Positions 11,411 to 22,291 of a DNA stretch of 64,000 nucleotides are shown here, one piece after another; position 1 is the first letter of the stretch; every line of letters begins with the position of its first letter. The translations under genes were made by a program, and so were the position numbers. The stretch comes from Cristatella mucedo (Eukaryota; Bryozoa; Phylactolaemata; Cristatellidae), in NCBI GenBank assembly GCA_009760855.2, contig WPIO01000112.1, positions 1,235,501 through 1,299,500 on the forward strand. Reading direction: 5' to 3'. Under the pieces are notes generated by a model that worked only from the letters and a program-made list of their open reading frames with translations, was not told the origin of the DNA and did not search any database.

Positions 11411-12450
11411 CCCACCGCTGCTGTTGCCAAAACAAAGAGGCTACCTGTCAGCCACATAGTCGCCTCATGGCTGTAGCGGATCTCGAGCGAATAAATAGGA
11501 ACTGAGCAGGTACGGGCATATCGAATGGCAGGACACAAAGGTCGAGGACGAAGGTCAAGGATTAGCAAATGAACAAGCTTTCAAGCAAGAGCAGAGCAAG
11601 CCACTAGGAGCTCGCGTGCATCCCTTAGAGCCCAGGCGGTCCAGCTGAGGCTGCACACTAATGTGTGAGCAATAACAAGTTGGGGAAATGGACAGATCTG
11701 CATTTCCCAAGGTGCTGCAGCCGGTAGCTGCATGTGCAGATCGTACAAACCACAAGGATCAGGAATACATTGATACTCACCCAAATTTGCTGTTGGTCGG
11801 TGATCGGCAACGTAGTACTCAATAAGGCGTCCGGTCGGTTACTCCGATCACCTCCTGTTCTCTGTGAAGGCAGATAATAATTATAAAATATGTCATTCTC
11901 TTAAGTCACAGCATAAATCTCTTTCTAAACTTTTCACTAACACGGAATTAAAATAACTGATTAGTAAGTGGTAAAAACATGCATAACTGCAGCATATAGT
12001 AAATACATAGAAGACGATTCACAAGGACGATTCATAAGCTGTGTGGAAGAGCTGGGTTTGCTGTCAAGTAAGAGGGTGTCGTAATGTCAGTCACCAGGAT
12101 CATTTGGGTTTTGGGCACACACATACTAAAGACATGGTTTTTCAATGAACTTTGAGGTTGTTAAAGCCATAGCTAAACGAACCGATTCAGCCGAGCAAGA
12201 CACGGTAAGCAAAAGCAATCGAATCCAAGGAGATAGTAATTCTCATAGCCAAGCAAAAGCAAACTAATCGATGAAACTCGGAGTGATTGATGCAAACCAG
12301 TACAAATCCTCGGCATGCTTGCACAGGCAGGAAATGACCCACAGGAAAAGGAGACTAGGCAGAAGGCCTAGAGGGGCGTGACACGACTGAGAGTGGCTAG
12401 AGGAGAGCTAAAATACATGGATGAGGGTGGCGGTGAGGTAGCAAGGACCC
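11411..12450. other. TMEM30 3' flank, no further feature
   Basis: Downstream of the TMEM30 stop. I did not find a convincing AATAAA on the minus strand within a few hundred bases. No other gene. Confidence 0.5.
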
Positions 12451-12620
12451 TTACTTCTTGCCCAGCTTAACGTGAATGATGAAGAAGACGAGTGTCAGCA
12501 CCATGCAGATGCAACCGACGACGATGTAAGCTATGCCAAGGAATGGGTTCTTGCCACCAAGCCACGACGTCGTCGTCAAAATGACTCGCTTCTGGCCGTT
12601 GAACTCGGTTACCGGGTACG
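12451..12620 (-). CDS. TMEM30A: TMEM30 last exon: [14 protein letters not shown] and second transmembrane segment
   Basis: Acceptor ttttttacag at 12621-12622; stop codon TAA at 12451-12453. It encodes [32 protein letters not shown], a membrane helix and the basic tail HVKLGKK. The family motif SW(M/L)[11 protein letters not shown] immediately precedes the second membrane span, and the short lysine-rich cytosolic C-terminus is typical. The intron before this exon is 4.9 kb and filled with LINE fragments. Confidence 0.95.
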
Positions 12621-12842
12621 CTGTAAAAAACACATGCAAACAAGGACGTTCTCAAGTGCAGCATGGTGTCGGCGGCAGCAGCAGCAGGGCACTGCAGCAG
12701 CTAGCTTCTGTTGGCTAATGCAGCATGCAAACAAAACGCCCAGCATGCAAACAAAATGCCCCCATGTGTGGAGTTTCGCGATCGAATTTGGAATGTTAGA
12801 ATGAGAGAGAATTCGTAGAGCACCGGCCAAGCCCTCCACAGC

Positions 12843-12950
12843 TATAATAATAATAATACTAATAATAATAACAAAAAGGCATTTGATATAGCACCATCAG
12901 AGAACTCAATCTCTTTCTAGGCACTTTACATTAGCTACCGTGGTGAGACA
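12843..12950 (-). mobile_element. Tail-only LINE A copy in the last TMEM30 intron
   Basis: AAT/ACT tail, stem (gatatagcaccatcagagaac ... tttctaggcact) and an end near ttacattagct. It lies about 225 bp upstream of the last TMEM30 exon. Confidence 0.7.
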
Positions 12951-13071
12951 AGCGAGAGCCGTCGCCCTTCAATCAAAGAACACTCAAATCCGACAGATTC
13001 TACAACCGAGTCATACTACCTTGTCATACCATACCACAAATAGTTATCTATCGACATGTGTGCAATAATAA

Positions 13072-13504
13072 TAACAGCAATAATAATAATAATGCACTTG
13101 ATAAAGTGCCCTCAGAGAACTCAATCTCTTTCTAGGCGCTTTACATTTGCTGCAAAGGGAACGCGATTGAATGGTGAGTGCTTGATAAATGCTTGATAAA
13201 CAGCATGAATAACATGGTTAGGGGTGACATGCACAGGCTCAGCATGCAAACGTGGTTAGTGGCAGCACGAACAGTGTCAGCACGCATAAGGACACCAAGG
13301 ACGAATCACAGGGACCCACTAAATGCTGTCCTAAATAGGCGTTTTGAAGTTCTTTTCAAATGTGGTCAAGTCAGGGGATGTTGTGAAGCAAGTCGGGAGG
13401 GAGTTCCAAGCTTTGGGAGCATACGAACTAAATCCACGGTATCCAAAGGATTTGAGGTTTGTAAGAGGTATTGGTAAACTGTTGGATTCCAAAAAGTGGG
13501 TGGT
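13072..13504 (-). mobile_element. LINE family A 3' fragment
   Basis: 3' stem (ataaagtgccctcagagaac ... ttctaggcgc on the plus strand), 3' UTR, and C-terminus SFGYRGFSSYAPKAWNSLP. Its upstream edge at 13504 is an ATT-type run belonging to the next, tail-only copy. Confidence 0.82.
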
Positions 13505-13507
13505 ATG

Positions 13508-13543
<36 letters not shown>

Positions 13544-13627
13544 CACTTGATAAAGCGCTCTGAGAGAACTTAATCTCGTTCTAGGTGCTTTACATTTGCT
13601 GCAAAGGGAAATGCAAATGAATGGTAA
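13505..13627 (-). mobile_element. Tail-only LINE A copy (~120 bp)
   Basis: (AAT)~12 followed by the complete 3' stem and ending at ttgctgcaaagggaaatgca and ..gaatggtaagta, the boundary shared by other tail-only copies. It sits directly between two longer LINE fragments. Confidence 0.8.
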
Positions 13628-14590
13628 GTAATAATAATAATATTGCACTTGATAAAGCGCCCTCAGAGAACTTAATCTCTTTCTAGGCGCTTAAGTAAAA
13701 TCATGCTTGAAAAACAAACAAAATGAATAACATGATTAAGGGTGACATGCACAGGGTCAGCATGCAAGTGCTGTTAGTGGCAGCATGCACAGTGTCAGCA
13801 CGCATAAGCACGTGAAGGACGAATCACAGGGACCCACTAAATTCTGTCCTAAATAGGTGCGTTTTTAAGTTCCTTTTATGATGCTTGGCCTGGTGGGGGA
13901 GTAGATCTGAGAGATAGGCTAGAGCCAAAGAATGAAGTGACTTAAAAGTGAGGGACAAAACCTTGAAGTTGATGCGTAGCTTGACTGGCAGCCAATGCAG
14001 GTCGGCAAGAAGTGGTGTAATGTGGCAACTGCGACGTTCACGGCAGACAAGCCTAGCTGCAGAGTTTTGCACCAGCTATAATCGCCTGATTGCACATGCC
14101 GGTAGGCCAGCAGTGAGTTACAGAAGTCAAGATGGGATGTCACAAATGCATGGACCAACTTAGACGTGGTATCCTTATCTAAACAAGCCCGAATTTTAGC
14201 AATCTTATGTAGCTGAAAGTAGGCAGACTTGACTGTAGAGCTGATGTGGTCGTTTAAAGAGAGGTCACTTTGGAACATGCAACAACAGCTCGGCTGTGAT
14301 TAACCAGCTAAGAGCAGATGAAAGTCTTGTGATCTGAGGGTTCAAGAGGGGAGGTTTAACTAGATTTCACAAAATTGGCCCATACCTATTAAGTAGTTTT
14401 ATCATCGTTAAATTTGAGAAATTTTGCTGCCATCCGTGTGTGGATGTCAGGAATACATGCCGAGTTGAGAGAGTTTGACCTTCTTGAAGACAGGACGTTA
14501 CTAAAGCATAAGCATAGCTGTGAGTCATCGGCTTTGAAATGAAAGCCTAGATTTAGCTTGGAGATTCCGTCGGCAAGTGGTTATTGTGTA
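13628..14590 (-). mobile_element. LINE family A fragment, minus strand
   Basis: 3' stem, 3' UTR and RT C-terminus (FQSDLSLNDHISSTVKSAYF, ARLVCRERRSCHITPLLADL). At 14281-14400 unrelated-looking DNA replaces part of the copy, after which LINE text resumes (aaattttgctgccatccgtg). Part of the C-terminus is deleted: the join at ~13877 goes from the FKRNL region straight to HQAKHH. Confidence 0.8.
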
Positions 14591-14594
14591 AATG

Positions 14595-14697
14595 GCAAAA
14601 GGATGGCTTCGTTTAGACTATATGTAATGTTTCTATAAAGAGATTACATTCTCTGAGGGTGCTCTACAAATGTATCATTACTATTGTTACTATTAAA
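14595..14697 (+). mobile_element. LINE A-type 3' tail fragment
   Basis: Short plus-strand tail with ataaagagattacattctct and gagggtgctctacaaatgta, the degenerate 3' stem, then ATT-like repeats. Confidence 0.6.
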
Positions 14698-14746
14698 AGA
14701 AGCAGGTCAAGCACATAGCCATGGAGTACCACATACTTTAGTGGTT

Positions 14747-16265
14747 AATAATAATAATAATACATTTGTATAGCACCCACAGATAACTTAAACTCTATAC
14801 AGGCACTTAAAATGTGCTGCGTAGGAAGCATGATCAAACGGTTAGTGGTAACATGCACAGTGTCAATTAGTAAAGAGCGACTTGCACAGTTTCAATATGT
14901 AAATGTGGTTAGTGGCAGCATGCAGACTGTCAGCATGCACAAGCACATAAAGGAAAGTCATAAGGACAAAACAAATTCATTCAAAACAGGTGCACTTTAG
15001 GCTTCTTTTTAAATGTTGTCATGTCAGGGCATGTTGTGCCATCAGTACAAAGGTTTTGAAATTCGTACGAGGTATAGCTAGATGATTTGAGTCAGAACAG
15101 CCAATTATACGATGCTTAACATGACGAGTAGTTCTGATAGGTAAACTTGAGCCAGACAATGAAGGGACCTGAAAGTAAGTGACATAACTTTGAAGTCGAT
15201 ATGCTGCATGGTAGGGAGCCAGTGCAAGTCAGCGAGGCGGTGTGATATGGCAATATGATGTGGCAACTGCGCCGACTAAGCCAGACAAGCATCGACTGTA
15301 AGTGCCTGATTGCACAGTCGGTAGACCAGCAAGCAGTGATTTACAGAAGTCGAGACGGTACGTAACAAATGCACGGACAATTTAGATATGATATCCCTGT
15401 TTAAACAAGCCAAATTTTAGCAATGTTATGCAGCTGAAAGTAGGCAGACTTGACTGTGGAGCTGATGTGGTCGCAATTTTAGAATCACACTTGGTCCACA
15501 GACGATTGGTGCCTGTCTACGTCAATGCTCTAGAGTCTCCCACTGAGATAATACATAAACAATTGCAGTGCAGTGCCAGTGATGCCAAGGCGAGATGAGA
15601 CACCCAAGAAGGACTTGGTGATCGACAGTATCAAACTCTCCTGAAAGATCAAACAAAACAAGCAGAGATTTTGACCTAAGTCTGCATTTCTGAAAAGATA
15701 GTTACACACCTGAAGCACTGCTGACTTGGTGGAGTGATTAACTTTAAAACCAGACTGGAAGATACTTGTTAGGTTTGAAGCTTTAATATAAGAGTTCAGC
15801 TGGTCTGCTACAACTCTTTCCAGTCTTTAATAGGAAGAGTAGTAGAGCAACTAGGATCAAGGTGGTTTAAGTTCTCTTGGTCTTTCTTAATTAGAGGCCT
15901 AACAACAACCACTTTGAAAGGCAAAGGAAAGACCTGAGGCTAAAGACATATTTATTATGTTAGTTACATATGGCAGCAGCAGATCTATACATCACATCAG
16001 TAGGACAGTAAGAATAGGGACTATAGGGCTTAGAAGTCTTCTTTGACTGGGAGATGAATTTCAGAATGGAGTCATTCGTGACAGGTTTGCATTTGGACAA
16101 TAAGGAATAGGGGCAGAGGAATATAATGGGGTGCTGTTACCTTAAAGATTAAATATAAATTATATAAAGACTATATAATCTTGTCTATCTGGCTGACAAA
16201 GAAGCTAGTGAGGCGATCATCTAGACCCCACAAGGATCACTAGGTAGGGAGCAAATCTAGGAGCA
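14747..16265 (-). mobile_element. LINE family A, old minus-strand copy
   Basis: Reverse-oriented: AAT tail and degenerate stem at 14747, 3' UTR, then RT C-terminus and palm. Recognisable pieces include SITKSFLGVSSRLGITGTAL with QLFMYYLSGRL (15530-15640) and the inverse of VKSAYFQLHNIAKI. It ends in the linker near 16265. Many stops. Confidence 0.78.
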
Positions 16266-16317
16266 GGAAAGGAAAGGCTTGATAGTCAGCATAATCAGTT
16301 TTTGATTAAATATCTGT

Positions 16318-16920
16318 GACTCGACAGCCATTTGGCAACTGCAGCTGGTGATGAATATGGCTGCACGGCTAGTTATCAAATCCTAGAGGTTTGACTATGT
16401 GTCTCCTTTGCTAAAAGAGCCAGGATGGCTGCCGGTTGATAGATGGATACAGAGCAACGTTCTTATGCTGACCCACAAGGCTCACCACTGCTTGGAACCT
16501 TCATACCTAGCTGAACTGCCTCACCAGTTTCAGTCTCATCGTGCCGTCAGGTCCTGTATGAATAATAAATTAGCTGTTCTGTTCTTTCACTTAAAGACTG
16601 TTGGTGACAGAAGCTCTTGCTCTGTAGGCCCTAGACTGTGGAACTCACTTCCACAATTCTTATGCAAAGACATATATTCTCCTGCTACCGACTGAGGCAC
16701 ATCCTTTCCAGACGTTCTGGGATACTACTTCCATGCGACTCACTTCCTAGACTGGCCTCCTGATTCAGCTATGCTTCTTACTTTCTCTTTGTTGCCTGAG
16801 AATGAAATCTGTTGGCTACTGCACGGAAACTAAAAGCCGCTTAGACTTTGATTGCGCAAATAAACTCTCCTTCGTAACACCTACTTAGTCTTTGCGGAGT
16901 TACAGACAGAGATAAATTGC
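16318..16920 (+). pseudogene. LINE family B copy (second RT family)
   Basis: RT C-terminus distinct from family A: LVMNMAARLVIKS, DYVSPLLKEPGWLPVDRWIQ, LTHKAHHCLEPSYLAELPHQ, and GPRLWNSLPQFL. The 3' end has agccgcttagactttgattg and cgcaaataaactctcc. Family B recurs at 8223, 20060 and 41935. Confidence 0.8.
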
Positions 16921-17037
16921 ATAAAAAAGGATCGAGGGCGGACCCTTGTGGAACTCCAAATGTGACTGGTCTGCTGGATGAGACTTGAACTCTACATGAC
17001 AATATTGACATAGTGAAGTGATTTAATGGAGAGAGCC

Positions 17038-17190
17038 CCTGGGCATTAGCTCAGGGGTATGTTGCATGCACTTCCTGATCCAGGTCGTGGGTCATAACTC
17101 TTGCAGGAGGCAATTCTTTGTTGCCACTGAGACCGGGAGTGATATATGCTACGGCTATAAGCCTGCAAAGTCAGCTAGCCATTTCTTTAA
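17038..17190 (+). mobile_element. tRNA-like SINE, third family
   Basis: ggcattagctcaggggtatg is a good tRNA A-box region; ggtcgtgggtcataactctt is a damaged B box. Gccactgagaccgggagtga follows, reminiscent of the SINE1 body. Single copy in the window. Confidence 0.5.
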
Positions 17191-17526
17191 TTACTTAAGA
17201 AAGAGGAGAAAGGAGAAAGGGAGAGAACGACCACACACGTGCGTACGTGTGTGTATTAATGTGTGAAGGGGCGTGTGCATGCACACCCATGTAAAATGTC
17301 GATTCAGAGAGGCCACTAAAGGATGAATAAATAGGTGAGCGGGCTCAAACACAGAATGCAATCACCAATCGTGGCACTAGAGGCAGGTGACCGGCATTTA
17401 TACCAACAATGCGCTGCTCTCCGGCAACGGTGCTGCGAGCACACAGCAAGTACAACTCCCAGGGTGTCCCGATTCAATGTTCAGCAGTGGTGCAAGCAAG
17501 TGCACACACACTCGAGCAACCCTTAC

Positions 17527-17763
17527 AGTACATGATGCTGACGACATAGTTGCCCTTGGGCAGGCCGTTTGCAAACACACTGCTGCTGTTGCTACGATCC
17601 ACAATGCGGTAGAGCTTCCGGAAGTCAGGCAACGCGGCGGTGCGCATCCACACGATGAGGTCCTCGTTCTCATAACCGTTGTTGCTATCTGTCTCCGTGT
17701 CCAGTTCCCATATGTTCTTACGCCAATTGGGTGGCTTTATCGGATTGTACCTGTTCTTGAAGG
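17527..17763 (-). CDS. TMEM30A: TMEM30 exon: [21 protein letters not shown] block
   Basis: The largest exon, 237 nt, between acceptor atttgcag and donor gtaagg. It encodes [20 protein letters not shown], then [28 protein letters not shown] and [13 protein letters not shown], all aligning with the distal ectodomain of TMEM30A. It ends with T, the first base of a Ser codon completed in the last exon (SIMYSYPV). SNSSS carries a possible N-glycosylation site. Confidence 0.95.
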
Positions 17764-17859
17764 CTGCAAATGAGCCAAGGGTGCACAGTTCTGAGCTTCA
17801 CAGTGCCCCCTAGCGGTGGCAGCTCCTCGCAGGAACGGCAGCGGGTAGGGGCAGTGGTG

Positions 17860-18090
17860 GGCAAGGATGGTAGAAGGGAGGAGGCAGGAAGGGCTGTAGG
17901 GAGGACTAGAGAGAGGAAGGGATGAAAGAGGAGGTAGGACTAGAGAAAGGAAGGGGTGGAACAGGAGGGAGGAAGAACAGCAAAGGCAAAGGAAGGAAAG
18001 GAAGGAGAGGGAAGAAAAAGGAGGAAGGAAGGAGAGAGAAGTCAGAGGAAGGAATGCAAGGAGAGGAAAGGAATAGGAGGAAGAGAGCCA
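17860..18090 (+). repeat. Polypurine tract in TMEM30 intron
   Basis: About 230 bp of almost pure A/G on the plus strand, composed of GGA/GAA words (aggaaggaaaggaaggagag), hence polypyrimidine on the transcribed sense strand. It lies 100-330 bp upstream of the 17763 acceptor. Confidence 0.85.
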
Positions 18091-18127
18091 TCGGTAGCAA
18101 GCAAAGCTAGGAGAATGCATGGCCTAC

Positions 18128-18271
18128 CGTCAGCCAATGTCTCGTTGCCAAATCGGGTCGGGTTGCTGAATTTGACATTCTTATCGCTCGGCCAGGCTAT
18201 CCCGGTCTTGGTCACGTTAACTTTCGTCCGGCTGCTGCTTGACCCGTCCTCGTAATAGAGTGTCAAAGTGT
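18128..18271 (-). CDS. TMEM30A: TMEM30 exon: TLTLYY...GIAWPSDKNVKF
   Basis: Acceptor attttcag, donor gtaggc. The exon encodes TLTLYYEDGSSSSRTKVNV followed by TKTGIAWPSDKNVKFSNP and ends within LADA. The vertebrate version has KGIAWWTDKNVKFRNP at this place. The split codons G|AC (Asp) and G|CC (Ala) join correctly to the neighbours. Confidence 0.93.
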
Positions 18272-18879
18272 CTGAAAATATCAGTTACATGATGTGCAGC
18301 CGCGTCAACAAAGGCATTACGAAAAGCAAGTCACCCATTGACCACGACACATGCGCAAACGTTGCAAAAATAACAGCTAGAGCATGTACAATATTGGCAT
18401 GTCAATCAAAATGACTAGCAAATGGTCAGCTGATGCCCAGAAAGGCAGAGAGCAGGACTTAGGCACCAGACTGTAGCAAAACGTACAGAAGCTGCTGACA
18501 GAGATGGAAATGCCCCACTGGCTACTGGTGTGCAACTGCCACGCCCCTCATCAAGTTCTACACGTGCTCCCCAGTGCTTAACGAAAGCTTGACAATAAGG
18601 CCAAAACAGAAGCTGTGGCATACGAGTAGTGAGCCCTTCTGGCTTTCACTCCCAGATTTCCCTAAACAAAAGGAGGGAACCATCTTGCTGGTCTGGGGAT
18701 AGTCGAGCAGGTACACTGCTAATGCCAGCTGCTAGCCTCAGAACAAAGACCTCATTTCAACAGATTGCAATTAATCAATGCAACCAAGGCTTCAGCCATA
18801 CAAATGCAGCCGTCGCCACGTAAGGCACCGATCATTACCTTTTCACCCTGCAACTTTCAAGTGTTCCACCAGCCCGAGG
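18272..18879. other. TMEM30 intron, nothing recognised
   Basis: Intronic sequence between the 20959-21026 and 18128-18271 exons; no repeat family identified here. Confidence 0.5.
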
Positions 18880-18908
18880 GGCATTTATCAAGTGTATTAT
18901 TATTATTA
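18880..18908 (+). mobile_element. Minimal LINE A tail
   Basis: Only the final gcatttatcaagtgtattat with ATT repeats remains, matching gctttatcaagtgcattatt. Confidence 0.45.
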
Positions 18909-19059
18909 AAATACAGTCAGCAGAGGTTAGACTAGCCTGGTTTTATTTATCTTTTTCCCTCAGTGCTGCCAGTCGGCTCACAAGTTTCAGCCGGTCCCCG
19001 AGAATAGCATAGCTATGACAGTCGCTCCTAAATGAAGGTTCTCTCACAAAGCAGCTAAA

Positions 19060-19130
19060 CAATAATAATAATAATAATAGTACGTTTGACATAACGCCCT
19101 CAGCGAACTCAATCTTTCCAAAATGTAGCT
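19060..19130 (-). mobile_element. LINE A 3' tail fragment
   Basis: AAT repeat followed by acataacgccctcagcgaac and tcaatcttt, the degenerate 3' stem on the minus strand. Confidence 0.6.
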
Positions 19131-20059
19131 CACGCCAGCACGACCGAAGCAAGGGCACTGCTGCTGCCAAAAAATAATGTGATAGGCCAAACCCACTCGA
19201 AAGCTTCGTGCGTCAAGCAGCAAGTGGACAGCAGTTCGTGTGGCTGCTATTAGTCATTGTCTTTTTTTCTAATACAGAATCGACCGACAAGTCTAAAATT
19301 GCTGCGACATGCTGAATCGGCAGTCAATTTCTGTCGGGCAAGCTCTTTCTGTCCACAGACTAACAGAGTCGCTGGCTGAAGCTAGAACCTCGTATGTCGG
19401 CATCTTTCCGAACGTGGAGCAGGACAGCTTGCCACAAGAGCAGCCGCCAAAAGCGTCCTTAGATTAGATGCTACACAGTTTGGATTGCACCGATATCGTG
19501 CGCCTGGACACCAAGCACTCTGCCGGTGCAGGCTGCCGTGTGAAGCAAAGTATGCACTGGCACCAGTCCAGAAAGTGTGGTAAAACGACCAGCAGTGTGG
19601 ACATAGTAAGTTCGGTCACAAAAGTACAAGCAGTTCACTGCAAGACAAAGGTTTCATGCTAAAAAAGCAAGAAAAAAGGGTACCGAGTCTCAGCCAAAGA
19701 GACAGCCAAAACCTTGACCTTTGGACCAGGCAGCCTATCATCTACTAGCAACTGAAAGGACCTTAGTGCACGACAGGCCATTCGGATCGGTTCAGAAGAG
19801 GCTACCAGCCAACCCCCTTGGGTAAATCAATGGATAGGTGCACAGACAGTGCACAGAATTAGTGGCTCTAGACAATCGACACAACTCAAAAGCACGGCAG
19901 GGTCAAAAAGCAAATAAATGGCCCAAAAATATGCATAAAATAGCGTACATACATAGACTGCAGAAACATAACATAGGGCAAGCAAAATAGAATAAGTGAC
20001 AGCAAAGCAAAGCCTCACCTTTTTAAATGCAGCTTAATTATACAGACAAGGACAAATAT
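19131..20059. other. TMEM30 intron, nothing recognised
   Basis: No gene-like frame. No member of the repeat families found elsewhere in the window. Confidence 0.5.
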
Positions 20060-20615
20060 GCCAAGCCTACTTTAAGAAGCAAATTGCTGCAACACCAGGG
20101 GGCATCCAAAAGTCACTTCTGGGTTGATCTACAGAACTATAGTAAACTTCTTCCGCTGACCCACAAGGCCAACCATTGCTTTGCTCTTTCCTACATAGCT
20201 GAACTGCAGCATCTGTTTTAACCTCCTCGAGAACTCAGGTCCTCAATGGAAAAAACATCAGCTGTTCCATTCCTCTGCTAAAAGACCGTTGGCGACAGTA
20301 GGTTTTGCTCTGCAGGTCATAGACTATGGAACTCCTACAATTCCTGTGCAACGACATCTACATTCCTGCTACCGACTGTGGCACATCCGTTCCAGTCGTA
20401 CTGAGCTGCTACTTACATGCTACTCATTACCTAAACTGCCCTCCTTACTCAGCCATGCTTCTTACTTTCTCTTTGTTGCTAAAGATAGAAGTCTCCTGGC
20501 TACTGCATGTGTACCGAAAAGCACTTAAGCTTTAAGTTTTCTATAGATAACTCCGGCAAAACACCCACATAGTCGTTGTGGCTTCGTGGAGTTACAGGCA
20601 GAGATATATTCCATT
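20060..20615 (+). pseudogene. LINE family B copy, degraded
   Basis: Text LTHKANHCFALSYIAELQH, then DYGTPTIPVQRHLH-like frames matching GPRLWNSLP of the 16318 copy, then ctactcattacctaaactgc and the 3' end aaagcacttaagctttaagt. Confidence 0.72.
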
Positions 20616-20958
20616 AAATTACTATGCAAAGGAAAATTCCAAATAGAGGCATCTCTGCATCTTACAGGTAAGTGAGCAGCTTACAACAGCAGCAATCGGC
20701 AACCGCTAATGCCTGAATTTGGAAATTCCTTTTCACTCGTATGTCAGGCAGGTTGGCATCGAATAACCTACAACCAGCTCGATGTTTAACATGCAACACG
20801 GACAAATTCCAGGACCGATGTAAGCACAGCAGACATATGTAGAGTCAGTCACTGTGGACAGCTTCTCGAAGCGAATGGGCCAGGAGAGTAAGTGCATGCA
20901 TGTTAACGATACAGCCAAGGATGACCAAACCGTGCGAGCCACGGAGGTGGTGCATTAC

Positions 20959-21026
20959 CATTGAATAGGCTGTCGGCAATAGCTCCACAAGGCGTATACA
21001 CACGAACAGAGTCGTTCGACGGTATT
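20959..21026 (-). CDS. TMEM30A: TMEM30 exon: short PCGAIADSLFN exon
   Basis: Only 68 nt. It begins with one base completing Arg, reads IPSNDSVRVYTPCGAIADSLFN and ends on the first base of Asp. Acceptor ttgtag, donor gtaatg. The vertebrate counterpart reads PCGAIANSMFND. NDS is a possible glycosylation site. The exon was located by its family motif and confirmed by phase agreement on both sides. A 136-bp tandem duplication lies about 110 bp upstream in the preceding intron. Confidence 0.9.
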
Positions 21027-21133
21027 CTACAACAGGCATAGAAGTTTTTAAACATATACAACATAGAAATTTAAGCTGCTCCACCGGAGAAGAGCACGAA
21101 GGCCGCGAATTATCGGTGGCTATGGAAGCAGAA

Positions 21134-21405
21134 AAAACGGCACACACTATAATAGATTTAAAAAAAGAGCTACCAGCACACACTATTTTAGATCAAAAAA
21201 AGAGCTACCTACTAGGCCTTGAAAGTGCAATGGCAAACCTAGCTGAACCAACTGCCGGAATTTCAATCTAAAACGGCACACACTATAATAGATTTAAAAA
21301 AAGAGCTACCAGCACACACTATTTTAGATTAAAAAAAGAGCTACCTACTAGGCCTTGAAAGTGCAATGGCAAACCTAGCTGAACCAACTGCCGGAATTTC
21401 AATCT
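21134..21405. repeat. 136-bp tandem duplication in TMEM30 intron
   Basis: Copies 21134-21269 and 21270-21405 start aaaacggcacacactataat and differ at one noticed base (gatcaaa versus gattaaa). Within each copy cacacactat..tagat..aaaaaaagagctacc is itself repeated, so this is a nested duplication. It sits ~110 bp upstream of the 68-nt TMEM30 exon. Confidence 0.95.
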
Positions 21406-21491
21406 ACCAGTCCCCTAAAGGGAGCACATCGAAACTAAGTCACCGATCAATGGATGCAGCCGAATGGCAGTAACCCAGTCGGAGCATAGTA

Positions 21492-21687
21492 AGCACTTAA
21501 ATAAATAAATATCTGATTTAACAGCCTCTTTTGCATAGCGACAGAAGAGCCTTTACGGCTATCACCACCACTTGCAGTGGCGATAAAGGATCACCGACCA
21601 TAGGATTTCGAACCCACGACCTCGGGTCCGAGGTCATGAAAAGCAACCACCTTACCCAGTGTGCCATCACGGCTCACCAACTCTAGC
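21492..21687 (-). mobile_element. SINE1 copy in a TMEM30 intron
   Basis: Reverse copy: taaataaataaatatctgat, cagcctcttttgcatagcga, cgaacccacgacctcgg and gtgccatcacggctcacc. The B box has one change. Confidence 0.83.
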
Positions 21688-22150
21688 GACCCCTCCTCCT
21701 TCTCCCCCCTGTCAACATTTGGTTATTGCAGTTCGATAACACGGCTTACCCAGTGCACCATTAAGCTTCGTCAGTCGAGTCAGCACTCTGTTGCAGTATA
21801 CAAATCTTTTCAGTGATACTAACATGGTTAGAGTTTGTCCGCTAGTTTCTGCTTGATCAACTTTTGACGCATTTAATTGCCAAGTCTTTTGAGAGCTCTT
21901 ATCGTTTTGCTAGCTCTCTCAGGTTACTATTGAAAGTTTTTATTTTTCTTGTTATTGCTGCTGAAAGGTCAATTTCTGGCCCACAGATTCTCTGGTTTTG
22001 CACAGCTCCATACTCAGATTGAGTACCGATTCTAAGACAAATGCCCACATAATGCAGGTTGCATTTGTAATCAGCACAGCATTTTTGGAGACTAGTAGCA
22101 GAAACTGTGTATTTACTGTAGCACCAGCAAGCAAGCTACTACATAAACAA

Positions 22151-22291
22151 TTCATGATTCATTTGTATAGCGCCATAAGATAACCTAATCTCTATTCAGG
22201 CGCTTCACATATGCCACGGGGCTCGAGCCCACGACCACGCCCAGACTTTGGTCAGGGCAAGCACCTTAACCGCTGGGCCAAACCAGCCTGG
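22151..22291 (-). mobile_element. SINE2 copy in a TMEM30 intron
   Basis: Reverse copy: attcatttgtatagcgccat, ctctattcaggcgcttcac, gggctcgagcccacgacc and accttaaccgctgggccaaa, ccagcc. Confidence 0.82.

Noticed and set aside
12472-12804. 110-codon plus-strand ORF
   Set aside because: Antisense shadow of the last TMEM30 exon.
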